A DNA stretch of 41,732 nt from the NCBI GenBank assembly GCA_031546985.1, contig JAVBJN010000031.1:1-41732 (forward strand), written 5' to 3'. This DNA comes from JAVBJN01 sp031546985. Lineage in GTDB: Bacteria; Bacteroidota; Bacteroidia; Chitinophagales; Chitinophagaceae. Numbering within the stretch: the stretch's first letter is position 1; every line of letters starts with the position of its first letter. Positions 6,927-15,881 of the stretch are shown here, piece by piece. The notes under the pieces are model-generated. The model was given only the letters and a program-made list of their open reading frames with translations, did no database searches and was not told where the DNA came from. Position numbers and translations under genes: made by a program.

Positions 6927-8195
6927 ATGCAGGTACTCATAAAAAAGGCCGTTATTGTTGCCCCGGGCACCAGCCAGCACTTAAAAACCAGGGACATTCT
7001 CATCCAGAACGGAATCATTGAAGATATTGCTGCCAAATTAGACGCGCCCAAAAACGCACAGATCGTAGAAGGTAAAAACCTGCACGTATCTGCCGGCTGG
7101 GTCGATGTATTTGCCAATTTCAACGATCCGGGACTGGAATACAAAGAAGACCTGGAAACGGGTGTGGCCGCAGCTGCCGCAGGTGGTTTTACCGAAGTGT
7201 TTATTGTGCCCAATACCCAACCGGTAATAGGTACCAAAGCCCAGGTAGAATATGTGCTTAATAAAAACCGTAACGCGCCTGTTAAGGTGCACCCGATGGG
7301 TACGGTGAGTAAAAACCTGGAAGGCAAAGACCTGGCCGAGATGATGGACATGCGCAACAGCGGTGCCATTGCCTTTACCGACGGCCCTGTGCCGGTGCAA
7401 AACGCAGGACTCCTGCTCAAAGCGCTGGAATACGTAAAAGCTTTTGATGGTACGGTAATTCAAATGCCAGACACCACCAGCATCAGCAAAAACGGGCTGA
7501 TGAACGAAAGTGAAAACAGCACCAAACTGGGTATGCAGGGCAAACCTGCGCTGGCAGAGGAACTAATGCTGCACCGCGATACGGAACTGTGCCGGTATGC
7601 CGAAAGCAAACTGCACCTTACTGCGGTAAGCACCAAAGGCAGCGTGCAAATGCTCAAAAAGGCCAAAAAGGATGTGCCGGGCGTAAGCTGCTCTGTTACC
7701 CCCTACCACCTTACCCTTACCGACGATTATCTCGAATCTTACGACAGTAATTATAAGGTAAACCCGCCCCTGCGCACCAAAGCCGATGTAAATGCATTGG
7801 TTAAAGCGCTGGAAGAAGGGTTGATCGATTGCTTTGCCACGCACCACTTTCCGCATGAGTGGGACAGTAAGGCCAAAGAGTTTGCCTACACCGAGTATGG
7901 CATTATAGGGCTGGAAACTGCTTTTGGCCTGCTCAACAAATTGGTAAACGGCAAATTTACCCTCGACCAGCTGGTAACCATGCTTAGCGAGAACCCACGC
8001 AACCTGTTTAACCTGCAGGCGGTAAAAATCGAGAAAGGCGCTGTGGCCAACCTTACCCTATTTGACCCTGCCACCGAATGGACATTAGAAAAACAAAATA
8101 TCCGCTCCCGCTCCCAAAACACACCGTTTATCGGCACTGTGCTTAAAGGAAAAGTGATTGGCATTTATAACAACAAACAACTTATCTTAAACTAA
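6927..8195 (+). CDS. Dihydroorotase homologue lacking metal ligands (pseudo-dihydroorotase)
   Basis: The 422-residue protein aligns along its length with type I dihydroorotases, the zinc enzymes closing carbamoyl-aspartate in pyrimidine synthesis (VPNTQPV, NPPLRT, GLETAFGLL, SENPRNLF). The active site is not conserved. The HxH after the PGxxD motif reads F62-A-N64 and the following Arg is N66. The third ligand His is Q179 (QMPD), the fourth is A233 (LTAVST), and the catalytic Asp of the TDHAPH motif is H306 (ATHHFPH). Only the Asp of FTDG (D152) remains. Catalysis is therefore doubtful. Pseudo-dihydroorotases are known as structural partners of aspartate transcarbamoylase in other bacteria, and similar divergent copies are common in Bacteroidota. 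No pyrB is nearby. A hydrolase with a different metal site, for example through H306/H307/H310, is possible. Confidence 0.85.
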   Translation: MQVLIKKAVIVAPGTSQHLKTRDILIQNGIIEDIAAKLDAPKNAQIVEGKNLHVSAGWVDVFANFNDPGLEYKEDLETGVAAAAAGGFTEVFIVPNTQPVIGTKAQVEYVLNKNRNAPVKVHPMGTVSKNLEGKDLAEMMDMRNSGAIAFTDGPVPVQNAGLLLKALEYVKAFDGTVIQMPDTTSISKNGLMNESENSTKLGMQGKPALAEELMLHRDTELCRYAESKLHLTAVSTKGSVQMLKKAKKDVPGVSCSVTPYHLTLTDDYLESYDSNYKVNPPLRTKADVNALVKALEEGLIDCFATHHFPHEWDSKAKEFAYTEYGIIGLETAFGLLNKLVNGKFTLDQLVTMLSENPRNLFNLQAVKIEKGAVANLTLFDPATEWTLEKQNIRSRSQNTPFIGTVLKGKVIGIYNNKQLILN

Positions 8196-8210
8196 ACCCA
8201 ACCATTGATT

Positions 8211-8741
8211 ATGGAAACCAAGAAACTTGTACGCAACAACGCACTCATTTTCAGCGCTATATTAATCGTATTAGCCATTGTAGGCCATTTGATAAACCTT
8301 ACACAAGGTCCTTATCAATATATAGGTTACGCGGTGTTCCTGGCAGGTATTATTATTACCTGTAATCAGTATGCTAAACTTAAAGAGAACTATGTAACAT
8401 TTGGCGAACTGTTCTCTGCCGGTTTCCGCATGACGGCCATCATTACCCTGGCCATGATTCTGTTTATGGTTATTTTCTATTTTGCCGTACCAGATTTCAC
8501 CGAGAAAGCATTGGAAATAGCCAGACAACAAATTGAAAAGCAGAACAGCAACATGAGCGAAGAGCAGATTGAGCAGGCTATGGCCATGTCCAAAAAATTC
8601 ATGTTACCGTTCATGATTGGTGGTATTTTATTCTCTTATATTGTAATGGGACTGATTTTCTCGCTCATTGGCGCCGCAGTTACCAAAAAGAAAAACCCTG
8701 CTGAAAAAATGCTGCAGGACATGAATCAAAAAACGCTTTAG
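8211..8741 (+). CDS. DUF4199 integral membrane protein
   Basis: The 176-residue protein has four hydrophobic helices. The pattern is that of DUF4199, with an N-terminal helix pair ending in YVTFGELFSAGFRMT, a polar middle segment (EQIEQAMAMSKKFMLPF) and a final helix before KKKNP. The function is unknown. The ATG at 8211 is chosen over a TTG six bases upstream. It lies between the dihydroorotase homologue (15 bases) and the glycosyltransferase (14 bases), a gene order often kept in Bacteroidota. Confidence 0.85.
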   Translation: METKKLVRNNALIFSAILIVLAIVGHLINLTQGPYQYIGYAVFLAGIIITCNQYAKLKENYVTFGELFSAGFRMTAIITLAMILFMVIFYFAVPDFTEKALEIARQQIEKQNSNMSEEQIEQAMAMSKKFMLPFMIGGILFSYIVMGLIFSLIGAAVTKKKNPAEKMLQDMNQKTL

Positions 8742-8755
8742 ATCAGGAGCCCTAT

Positions 8756-9697
8756 ATGGACATATCGGTTGTAATACCACTATTTAATGAAGAAGAATCA
8801 TTGCCCGAATTAACGGCCTGGATAGACCGTGTAATGAACGACAATGGTTTTTCGTATGAAGTTATTCTCGTAGACGACGGCAGTAACGACGACAGCTGGC
8901 AGGTGATCGAAACCCTGTCTGCCCAAAACCCTAAGCTCAAAGGCATTAAATTCCAGCGCAACTACGGTAAATCCGGTGCGCTGAACGAAGGTTTTGCTGC
9001 TGCCCAGGGCGATGTGGTCATTACCATGGATGCTGACCTGCAAGACAGTCCGGACGAAATCCCGGAGCTGTACAGCATGATTATGAAGGACGGCTTCGAC
9101 CTCATAAGCGGCTGGAAAAAAGTACGTTACGATAACACGCTTACCAAAAACATACCTTCCAAGTTCTTCAACTGGGCTACCCGTAAGATGAGCGGCATTT
9201 ACCTGCACGACTTTAACTGCGGCCTTAAAGCGTATAAGAACAAGGTGGTAAAAAGTATTGAAGTGTACGGCGAAATGCACCGCTACATTCCGGTACTGGC
9301 CAAATGGGCCGGTTTCCATAAGATTGGCGAGAAAGTAGTGCAGCACCGCGCCCGCAAATACGGCATATCCAAATTTGGCTGGGAGCGTTTTGTAAATGGG
9401 TTTCTCGATCTTATCTCCATCATGTTTGTAGGTAAGTTCAGCAAAAAACCCATGCACTTCTTTGGCTTGCTGGGCAGCCTGGTGTTTTTGGTCGGTTTCC
9501 TTATCACCATTTACCTGGTTATTGCCAAAATCGCGTTTATGCAATACCGTATGACAGAGCGTCCGCTGTTCTACCTCGGTCTGCTGTCGCTCATTATTGG
9601 TGTGCAGCTGTTCCTTACCGGTTTCCTGGCAGAGCTCATCAGCCGCAATGCACCGGATAAGAACACTTACCTCATAGAAAAGAAATTAGGCATATAA
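8756..9697 (+). CDS. Family 2 glycosyltransferase, GtrB / dolichol-phosphate-mannose synthase type
   Basis: The 313-residue protein has a GT-A nucleotide-sugar domain at about 1-220, with VIPLFNEEESLPEL, DDGSNDDSW and the metal-binding DADLQDSPDEIPEL, then DFNCGLKAY and RKYGISKFGWERF. Two C-terminal membrane helices at about 235-255 and 275-295 follow. This layout matches enzymes that transfer a sugar from a nucleotide donor to undecaprenyl or another lipid phosphate at the inner membrane for envelope glycan modification. An AGGAG stretch lies six bases before the ATG, one of the few Shine-Dalgarno-like sites in the window. It is the last gene of the operon and is followed by a terminator. 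Confidence 0.9.
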   Translation: MDISVVIPLFNEEESLPELTAWIDRVMNDNGFSYEVILVDDGSNDDSWQVIETLSAQNPKLKGIKFQRNYGKSGALNEGFAAAQGDVVITMDADLQDSPDEIPELYSMIMKDGFDLISGWKKVRYDNTLTKNIPSKFFNWATRKMSGIYLHDFNCGLKAYKNKVVKSIEVYGEMHRYIPVLAKWAGFHKIGEKVVQHRARKYGISKFGWERFVNGFLDLISIMFVGKFSKKPMHFFGLLGSLVFLVGFLITIYLVIAKIAFMQYRMTERPLFYLGLLSLIIGVQLFLTGFLAELISRNAPDKNTYLIEKKLGI

Positions 9698-9719
9698 AAA
9701 TACCATCCATCCAAACCGG

Positions 9720-9758
9720 ACCCCGCTACTGTATCAGTCAGCGGGGTTTGTTGTTTTT
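9720..9758 (+). terminator. Rho-independent terminator after the glycosyltransferase operon
   Basis: ACCCCGCT (9720-9727) pairs with AGCGGGGT (9740-9747), and an inner ACTG/CAGT extends the stem. The run TTTGTTGTTTTTT follows. It closes the 4922-9697 operon. Confidence 0.9.
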
Positions 9759-9860
9759 TAAAGTAGCTTTGCCTGTTTTTGCACAGGCCAGTTCAGGGTT
9801 TTTCCTGTTATCTCCTGTACAAAATCCAATATGCTTGTATTACTGTGATCTATCTGAACT

Positions 9861-12392
9861 ATGAATAATTTAAGAAGAATATCGGCCGGCGCTGTGTTAT
9901 TGTCTCTCCTTACTACGATGGCCTGGGCTCAGCCTGGCGGCGGTGCCAAAATTGGCCGCATTTATGGTAAAGTACTCGATGCTGCTACCAATAAACCCGT
10001 AGAGTTTGTAACCATTACCGTACTCAATGCCAAAGATTCGCAACTGGTATCGGGCGGCATCACCAAAGGAAACGGAGAGTTTAACGTTTTGCAACTGCCT
10101 ATGGGCGCTTTTAAAGTGCAGGCCAAATTTCTGGGTTATGGCGAGTACAGAACCAAAACAGTGGTACTCAACATGCAAACGCCGGAGCTGGATCTGGGCA
10201 ATATCAAAATCAAACCCAACAGCAAAAGCCTGAATGAAGTAGAGATTGTGGGCGAAAAACCAACCGTGCAGCTCGCTATCGATAAAAAGATATTTAACGT
10301 AGAGAAAAACATCACCAGCGAAGGGGGCACGGCTTCCGACGCGCTCAAGCAGGTACCTTCTGTAAGTGTAGACCTCGATGGTAATGTAAGCCTTCGCGGC
10401 AAAGGCAATGTAACCATCCTCATTGATGGCAAACCCTCTGCCCTGCTGGGTAGCGATCCTGCCGTAGCCTTGCAGAACATACCTTCGGCCGCTATCGAAA
10501 ATATTGAGATCATTACCAACCCTTCGTCTAAATACGATGCCCAGGGCATGGGAGGCATCATCAATATCGTGCTCAAAAAAGATAAGAAAATGGGTATGAA
10601 TGGCTCATTGAGCGGCGGTATAGGTACCAACGATAAATACAACGCCAGGGGCAATATTAACCTGCGCAACAATAAGTTCAATGTTTTTGCCAACTACAGT
10701 TTTCGCAGCGCCATGCGCAACAATTTTGAAAGCAGCAACCGTATCCTCAATTATGGTCAGCCCAATGCGTTTGGCAGCTACTCCGAAATTGACGGCCGCC
10801 GCAAAAGCACCAACAACTTTCTGAACATTGGCGCCGATTACTACCTCGACAACCGCAATACCATTTCGGTAAATGCCAATGTGGGTACTTTCTCCTGGGG
10901 TGGCAAGCAACCCAATATTACCCGCTATACCGATACCAGCGGCCAGGTGTTTAAATACCTCAACCGCTACTACGAAGACAATATGCAACCCTGGAACTAC
11001 GGCGGTTCGGTAGATTACAAACGTAAATTTGCCAAGCCAGGCCAGGAACTGTCTGCCAACCTGAGCTATAGTCGCAACGATGGCAAACGCTCCAACACAG
11101 TAATTACCCGCAGTTACAACGGTTCTGAACAGCAAACCGGTGTAGATACCCTGCAGGACAACCCGGCCAGCAGCGTAAACCAGAACTACAATTTCCAGGT
11201 AGATTATAGCATGCCGGTGCTCAAAACCGGTAAGTTCGAAACCGGTTACAAAACCCAGATCACCGATTTTACCACTGCCAACAGCCCTACCAAAACCTAC
11301 AATGATGGCACAGGCAATGTAACCGTGGTAGACCAACAACTTAAATCGGCTTTCGATTACAAGCAGTATGTAAACGCTTTGTATGCCAACTTCTCCAACA
11401 CATATGGCAAGTTTGGCTACCAGGCTGGCCTGCGGGTAGAGCAATCGAACTACACCGGTAATGTAGAGGGTACCAAAGATGCGTTGAAGAACAAGTACCT
11501 CAACCTCTTTCCTACCGCATTCCTCACTTATAAACTGTCGACTACCGAAGACCTGCAACTAAACTATACCCGCCGCATTAACCGGCCCAGCTTCTGGAAC
11601 CTGTTCCCGTATCTGAACATCAACGATCCGCAGAACATTACCACCGGTAACCCCGATCTGCGTCCGGAGTTTATCAATGCGTCAGAACTCACCTATTCGC
11701 GCATGTTCAAACAAGGCCATACCATTATAGCCTCTGCTTACGTGCAGTACACCACCAATCTCATTCAAAGGGTGCGTTCCATGCCCGATTCGCAAGGGGT
11801 AACCATTACCAAACCCTATAACCTGGGCAGCGGCCTTACTTATGGTGCCGAGGTAACGGCAAAATTCCAGCTCAACAAGTGGTGGGATGCTACCCTTAAC
11901 GCCAACCTGTACCGCAACGAGATCAATGGTTCCAATATCGATCCATACCTCAACAACTCGGGTTACAGCTGGTTTGCCAAAGCCATTACCAACGTTAAAC
12001 TGCCTTATGCCACCAGCCTGCAGTTTACCGGCGAGTATCAGGCTCCGGCCATTGTAGCCCAGGGTAAAACACAGGAAGTGTACAGCATCGACGCGGGTCT
12101 GAAAAAGGATTTCTACAAAGGTTTGGCGAGCCTCACCTTTAATGTGAGCGATATCTTCAATACTCGTAAAAACATTACCATTTTCGACAATGCAGGGTAT
12201 TACCAGTACAACTACCGCAAGCCAGAAACCCGTATTGCCAACCTTACGCTGAGCATCCGCTTTGCCAACAAAGAAGGTATGAAAGCTGCGGGCCTTATGC
12301 GTGGCAGATCCAACAATAATAAAAACGCAAAAGACCGCAACGAAAACCTCAAAGGTGGCGGTTCCGGTGAGGGCGATAGCGGAGGGTTCTAA
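9861..12392 (+). CDS. TonB-dependent receptor-like outer membrane protein
   Basis: The 843-residue protein has a signal peptide at 1-24. A carboxypeptidase-regulatory-like domain lies at about 31-115 (GKVLDAATNKPVEFVTITV). A plug domain spans about 130-230 (DALKQVPSVSVDLDGNVSLRG, ILIDGKPS, GGIINIVLKK). The rest is a beta-barrel of the outer-membrane-beta-barrel-3 type (NPDLRPEF, ARRI-type NYTRRINRPSFWNLFPYL). The C-terminus does not end on an aromatic strand. It continues into a low-complexity Asn/Gly/Lys tail (RGRSNNNKNAKDRN...GGGSGEGDSGGF). The substrate cannot be inferred and no SusD partner follows. It is a single-gene unit with its own terminator. A TAnnTTTG box (9764-9771) lies 90 bases upstream but has no spaced -33 partner. 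Confidence 0.9.
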   Translation: MNNLRRISAGAVLLSLLTTMAWAQPGGGAKIGRIYGKVLDAATNKPVEFVTITVLNAKDSQLVSGGITKGNGEFNVLQLPMGAFKVQAKFLGYGEYRTKTVVLNMQTPELDLGNIKIKPNSKSLNEVEIVGEKPTVQLAIDKKIFNVEKNITSEGGTASDALKQVPSVSVDLDGNVSLRGKGNVTILIDGKPSALLGSDPAVALQNIPSAAIENIEIITNPSSKYDAQGMGGIINIVLKKDKKMGMNGSLSGGIGTNDKYNARGNINLRNNKFNVFANYSFRSAMRNNFESSNRILNYGQPNAFGSYSEIDGRRKSTNNFLNIGADYYLDNRNTISVNANVGTFSWGGKQPNITRYTDTSGQVFKYLNRYYEDNMQPWNYGGSVDYKRKFAKPGQELSANLSYSRNDGKRSNTVITRSYNGSEQQTGVDTLQDNPASSVNQNYNFQVDYSMPVLKTGKFETGYKTQITDFTTANSPTKTYNDGTGNVTVVDQQLKSAFDYKQYVNALYANFSNTYGKFGYQAGLRVEQSNYTGNVEGTKDALKNKYLNLFPTAFLTYKLSTTEDLQLNYTRRINRPSFWNLFPYLNINDPQNITTGNPDLRPEFINASELTYSRMFKQGHTIIASAYVQYTTNLIQRVRSMPDSQGVTITKPYNLGSGLTYGAEVTAKFQLNKWWDATLNANLYRNEINGSNIDPYLNNSGYSWFAKAITNVKLPYATSLQFTGEYQAPAIVAQGKTQEVYSIDAGLKKDFYKGLASLTFNVSDIFNTRKNITIFDNAGYYQYNYRKPETRIANLTLSIRFANKEGMKAAGLMRGRSNNNKNAKDRNENLKGGGSGEGDSGGF

Positions 12393-12426
12393 GCCAAAAC
12401 ACGATTCACTTTCTCAAATGATCAAT

Positions 12427-12458
12427 AAAAATCCCCCTGCAATACCAGGGGGATTTTT
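12427..12458 (+). terminator. Rho-independent terminator after the TonB-dependent receptor
   Basis: CCCCCTG (12433-12439) pairs with CAGGGGG (12446-12452). The AAAAAT/ATTTTT flanks extend the stem and supply the T tract. It is one of the strongest terminators in the window. Confidence 0.95.
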
Positions 12459-12473
12459 GTGTAAATATAGATA

Positions 12474-12979
12474 TCATGCTGTCCCGCCCATGCGGGGAGG
12501 TACGAGGGAAGCAGCACCTCTTGAAATGATCATCTTCACAGGAGATCCTGCTTCGGCTCCGTACCTCCGCCGTGCAGGATGACCCTTAAATGTAGCTGTC
12601 ATGCTGCACCGCCTGTCCCACCCATGCGGGGAGGTACGAGGGAAGCATCTCTTGAAATGATCCTCTTTCCAGGAGATCCTGCTTCGGCTCCGTTCCTCCG
12701 CCGTGCAGGATGACCCTTAAATGTAGCTGTCATGCTACACCGCCTGCCCACCCATGCGGGGAGGCACGAGGGAAGCATCTCTTGAAATGATCATCTTCCC
12801 AGGAGATCCTGCTTCGGCTCCGTTCCTCCGCCGTGCAGGAGGACCCTTAAATATAGCTGTCATGCTACACCCGCCTGTCCCGTCCATGCGGGGAGGTACG
12901 AGGGAAGTAGCACCTCACGAAATGATCATCTTCACAGGAGATCCTGCTTCGGCTCCGTTCCTCCGCCGTGCAGGATGAC
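12474..12979. repeat. Four tandem copies of an imperfect palindromic repeat
   Basis: Copies begin at 12474, 12598, 12729 and 12859, with periods of about 125-131 bases. Each runs from GTCATGCT to GCAGGATGAC and is joined by a short CCTTAAAT(G/A)TAGCT linker. The ends are inverted repeats of one another (GTCATgCTGCAC against GTGCAGgATGAC). Inside, GCGGGGAGGTACGAGG faces CCGTACCTCCGC, so each unit can fold into one long hairpin. The last copy ends about 100 bases before the LysR start codon. There is no transposase. It looks like an amplified MITE or REP-like element. Open frames across it (12301-12582, 12754-12978) are artefacts. Confidence 0.9.
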
Positions 12980-12999
12980 AGACTTAGCAGCAGATCAGC

Positions 13000-13024
13000 G
13001 ATCGCACTTCGAAGATCGGCGATC
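13000..13024. promoter_or_regulatory. Candidate operator upstream of the LysR gene
   Basis: GATCGC (13000-13005) and GCGATC (13019-13024) flank the perfect dyad CTTCGAAG (13007-13014). The two symmetry centres differ by about 1.5 bases. It lies about 60 bases before the LysR start codon, a position used for autoregulation in LysR genes. A TTTG (13027-13030) and a TACCTTTA (13055-13062) beside it could form the promoter. Confidence 0.3.
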
Positions 13025-13082
13025 ACTTTGTATAACCAAAAGGAATAAATCGCCTACCTTTAAGCGCAAATCCCTCCCGGTT

Positions 13083-13982
13083 ATGGATATGAAACTAAAG
13101 GTGCTGTACACCGTAGCCCAGCTCAAAAGTTTTTCTGCCGCGGCCGAAGCACTTAACATCAGTCAGCCGGCGGTAAGCAAGCAGGTACAAAACCTGGAAA
13201 CCGAGCTGGGCATTACCCTCCTGGAACGGAAAAAGAACAACCTTACCCTCACTACAGCCGGGCAACTGGTGGTGCGGCATGCAACGCGCATACTGGCACA
13301 ATACCGGGAAATGGAAAACGATCTTTCGCTACTATCCGAAACCTTGCAGGGCCAGCTGGTTATTGGCGCCAGCACCACCATTGCACAATACATTCTGCCG
13401 CCCGTGCTGGCCCGGTTTAAATCGGCGCACCCCACCTTATCCATCAGTCTGCTTAACGGCAACTCATCAATTATTGAAAAATGGCTGAGCGAGCACAAAA
13501 CCGACCTGGGCATTATTGAAGGGTTACCCGCCCACAATCCCGACCATCGCTACACCCCTTTTCTGAAAGATGAGCTGGTAGCCATTACCCACCAAACCAG
13601 CTCCTGGAGCAAGTTGCAGCATTGCACACTAGAGCAGTTGCAACATATACCATTGGTGGTGCGCGAAAAAGGTTCCGGCACCCTGGAGGTATTTGACGAT
13701 TACCTCAAAAGCCAGCAATCCTCTTTAAAGCAAATGAACATTCTTATGCAGCTGGGCAGTACAGAAAGCATTAAATTGTTTTTGCAATATGCCGATGCAG
13801 TGGGTATTGTATCACGCAGTGCCCTCAACGAAAGCAGCGCCACCGAAGGGTTTACCATACTCCCGCTTGATTCGGGCAATATCAACCGGCATTTTCACCT
13901 GGTACAATCTAAGGGGCCACAGAACAAAGTGGTGCGATTATTTTCCAATTACTTATTGCAGTATTATAACCAAAAGTTATAG
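13083..13982 (+). CDS. LysR family transcriptional regulator (CysB/YeiE-like)
   Basis: The 299-residue protein has the LysR winged helix-turn-helix at about 1-60 (FSAAAEALNISQPAVSKQVQNLE, then LGITLLERKK). An effector-binding domain of type 2 periplasmic fold follows at about 90-295 (LVIGASTTIAQYILPPVLARF, VREKGSGTLEVFDDYL). LysR regulators bind upstream DNA as tetramers and respond to small molecules. The ATG at 13083 is chosen; the frame runs upstream into the repeat array with no family match. The next gene, 66 bases downstream, is a YeiH-type exporter. In enterobacteria the LysR regulator YeiE is adjacent to yeiH, so this is probably its regulator. The effector may be a sulfur compound, which is inference. 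Confidence 0.9.
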   Translation: MDMKLKVLYTVAQLKSFSAAAEALNISQPAVSKQVQNLETELGITLLERKKNNLTLTTAGQLVVRHATRILAQYREMENDLSLLSETLQGQLVIGASTTIAQYILPPVLARFKSAHPTLSISLLNGNSSIIEKWLSEHKTDLGIIEGLPAHNPDHRYTPFLKDELVAITHQTSSWSKLQHCTLEQLQHIPLVVREKGSGTLEVFDDYLKSQQSSLKQMNILMQLGSTESIKLFLQYADAVGIVSRSALNESSATEGFTILPLDSGNINRHFHLVQSKGPQNKVVRLFSNYLLQYYNQKL

Positions 13983-14048
13983 TAAAACATAAAAGCGAAT
14001 TGCTGGCCATGCGGTTTCACATGACCTTTACCTTGTAAAAAGTCACTC

Positions 14049-14984
14049 ATGAAACGCACGCCCCTCTTTCCGGCCATCGTATATGCATCCGCTGCCATTC
14101 TTTGTTTCACCATTCAAATGTCCGGGGCTGTAGCACTGGTAGGTGGCATAATCCTTACCCTTTTTCTGCCCAATCCCTTTACCCGGGTTACCCAACCGCT
14201 TACACATATATTGCTCAAAGCAGCGGTAATAGGCCTGGGCTTTGGTACGCAGCTCTCCACCGCATTGCAGGCGGGTAAAGAAGGATTTGGCTTTGCAGCG
14301 GTTTCTATTATATGCACCATTGGCGCGGGCCTCTGGCTGGGCAAACGCATGCAGCTGGACCAAGCTACCACCACCCTTATCGCTTCCGGCACCGCCATTT
14401 GTGGTGGCAGCGCTATCGCTGCTATATCGCCTATTATTAAAGCCGATAGCCGGCAAACCTCTATTGCGCTGGGTGTGGTGTTCTTATTCAATGCAGTAGC
14501 ATTACTGGCTTTTCCGCCCATTGGTCGCCTGCTGCATTTAACCCAGCACCAGTTTGGTTTATGGTCTGCCATTGCCATACACGATACCAGCGCGGTAACT
14601 GGTGCCGCAGCCGCCTACGGGCAAGAAGCGCTTGAAATAGCCACCACCGTAAAGCTGGCCCGTGCCCTGTGGATCATTCCCCTGAGCCTGGTGGCCGCCT
14701 TCATTACCAAATCCGGTACCGGCAATATTAAACTACCCTGGTTTATTCTGGGTTTTGCAGGCGCTATCGTTTGCAGTACCTACATTCCGCAATATGCCGG
14801 GTTTTATACCCTGCTGCACCATACCGCGCAACGCCTGCTTACCGTTACCTTGTTTCTGATTGGTACCGGTCTGCACCCTGCGGTGCTTAAACAATCAGGT
14901 CTGCGTCCTTTTGCTACCGGGTTTATACTCTGGGTGGGTATCAGTTGCGCCAGCCTTGCTGCCATCTGTTATTTTGCTTTCTGA
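14049..14984 (+). CDS. YeiH family (UPF0324) putative sulfate/anion exporter
   Basis: The 311-residue polytopic protein has about ten hydrophobic segments. The family-typical motifs are GLGFGTQLSTAL, ASGTAICGGSAIAAISPII and IHDTSAVTGAAAAYG, matching the conserved hypothetical 698 family. Members are annotated as putative sulfate exporters on the basis of association with sulfur metabolism; transport has been shown for few. The protein sits in the inner membrane. The preceding LysR gene supports a regulator-exporter pair. A DUF1003 gene follows after 36 bases. Confidence 0.88.
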   Translation: MKRTPLFPAIVYASAAILCFTIQMSGAVALVGGIILTLFLPNPFTRVTQPLTHILLKAAVIGLGFGTQLSTALQAGKEGFGFAAVSIICTIGAGLWLGKRMQLDQATTTLIASGTAICGGSAIAAISPIIKADSRQTSIALGVVFLFNAVALLAFPPIGRLLHLTQHQFGLWSAIAIHDTSAVTGAAAAYGQEALEIATTVKLARALWIIPLSLVAAFITKSGTGNIKLPWFILGFAGAIVCSTYIPQYAGFYTLLHHTAQRLLTVTLFLIGTGLHPAVLKQSGLRPFATGFILWVGISCASLAAICYFAF

Positions 14985-15020
14985 AAATGCTTACATTAGA
15001 ATAAGCTAAACCGCAACACC

Positions 15021-15734
15021 ATGAGCAAGCCTTATTGCCACATCAGTAAAAAACATTATAACCGCGAAGACCTGCTGAGCTACAGCCAGCTCATGCCGTC
15101 TACCATCAAGGAAATACGCCAGGACTACCCCGATTTTAATACGGAATCGTATATCAGTTATAAAGAGTTGTTCCGGTACAGGCAAATGCATATCGAAAAG
15201 CTCATCAACAAAGAAAGCGACGACATTACCGAGCTGGAAAAGAAAGTACTGGACGCGCTCAAAAACAACCGGGTTATCTCCGACAATATTGAACCCAAAC
15301 TGGAGCCGCCCACTTTTGGTGAGCGCGTATCGGATAAGATCGCATCTTTCGGCGGTAGCTGGAAGTTTATTATTGGTTTTTGCGTATTCATCATCATCTG
15401 GATGTTTGCCAACTATTGGCTGCTGAAAGACAAAGGATTTGATCCCTATCCTTTTATTCTGCTCAACCTCGTTTTATCGTGCCTGGCAGCTTTACAGGCT
15501 CCTGTAATTATGATGAGCCAGAACAGGCAGGAGACCAAAGACCGTAACCGCAGCGAAAACGACTACCAGATAAACCTGACCGCCGAGCTGCAGATACGTA
15601 TGCTCCACGAAAAGGTAGATCATATCATCATTAAACAATTTGCCAACCTGATGGAGACCCAGGATCTGCAAATGAAAACCCTGAACGACCTGCAGGCCCA
15701 GTTAAACGAGCATACCAACAAAGGAAAATCTTAA
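15021..15734 (+). CDS. DUF1003 membrane protein
   Basis: The 237-residue protein has a soluble N-terminal part (1-100). It is followed by the DUF1003 core: FGERVSDKIASFGGSWKFI, a first helix, then the DPYPFILLNLVLSCLAALQAPVIMMSQNRQ motif with a second helix. The C-terminus is a predicted coiled coil of about 60 residues (LHEKVDHIIIKQF ... LNDLQAQLNEH). The family is widespread and its function is unknown. It lies 36 bases after the YeiH gene and may be co-transcribed with it. Confidence 0.9.
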   Translation: MSKPYCHISKKHYNREDLLSYSQLMPSTIKEIRQDYPDFNTESYISYKELFRYRQMHIEKLINKESDDITELEKKVLDALKNNRVISDNIEPKLEPPTFGERVSDKIASFGGSWKFIIGFCVFIIIWMFANYWLLKDKGFDPYPFILLNLVLSCLAALQAPVIMMSQNRQETKDRNRSENDYQINLTAELQIRMLHEKVDHIIIKQFANLMETQDLQMKTLNDLQAQLNEHTNKGKS

Positions 15735-15850
15735 ACACTTTGCTGCATTGCTGCCAGTTATGCACAAATAGGCCAAAATATAACCCAATACAATAACAAG
15801 CACTTATACATTGTTGTTGCCACGGTCGGGACCATTGCGCTAAAACGTAG

Positions 15851-15858
15851 TATTTTTG
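15851..15858 (+). promoter_or_regulatory. -7 box upstream of the beta-helix lipoprotein
   Basis: TATTTTTG matches TAnnTTTG exactly and gives a predicted start about 20 bases before the TTG start codon at 15882. No -33 box stands out at the right distance. Confidence 0.4.
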
Positions 15859-15881
15859 CAGGTCTCCAAATGATTTGAGTA

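Noticed and set aside
4922..9697. Complete Bat aerotolerance operon
   Set aside because: Only a BatA-domain protein is present; no MoxR ATPase, DUF58, BatB, BatC, BatD or BatE genes follow.
12301..12582. Reading frames across the end of the TonB receptor and the repeat array
   Set aside because: They cover a terminator and repeats in the wrong frame.
12474..12979. Possible CRISPR array
   Set aside because: Units are about 128 bases, nearly identical throughout and directly joined; there are no short repeats with unique spacers and no cas genes.
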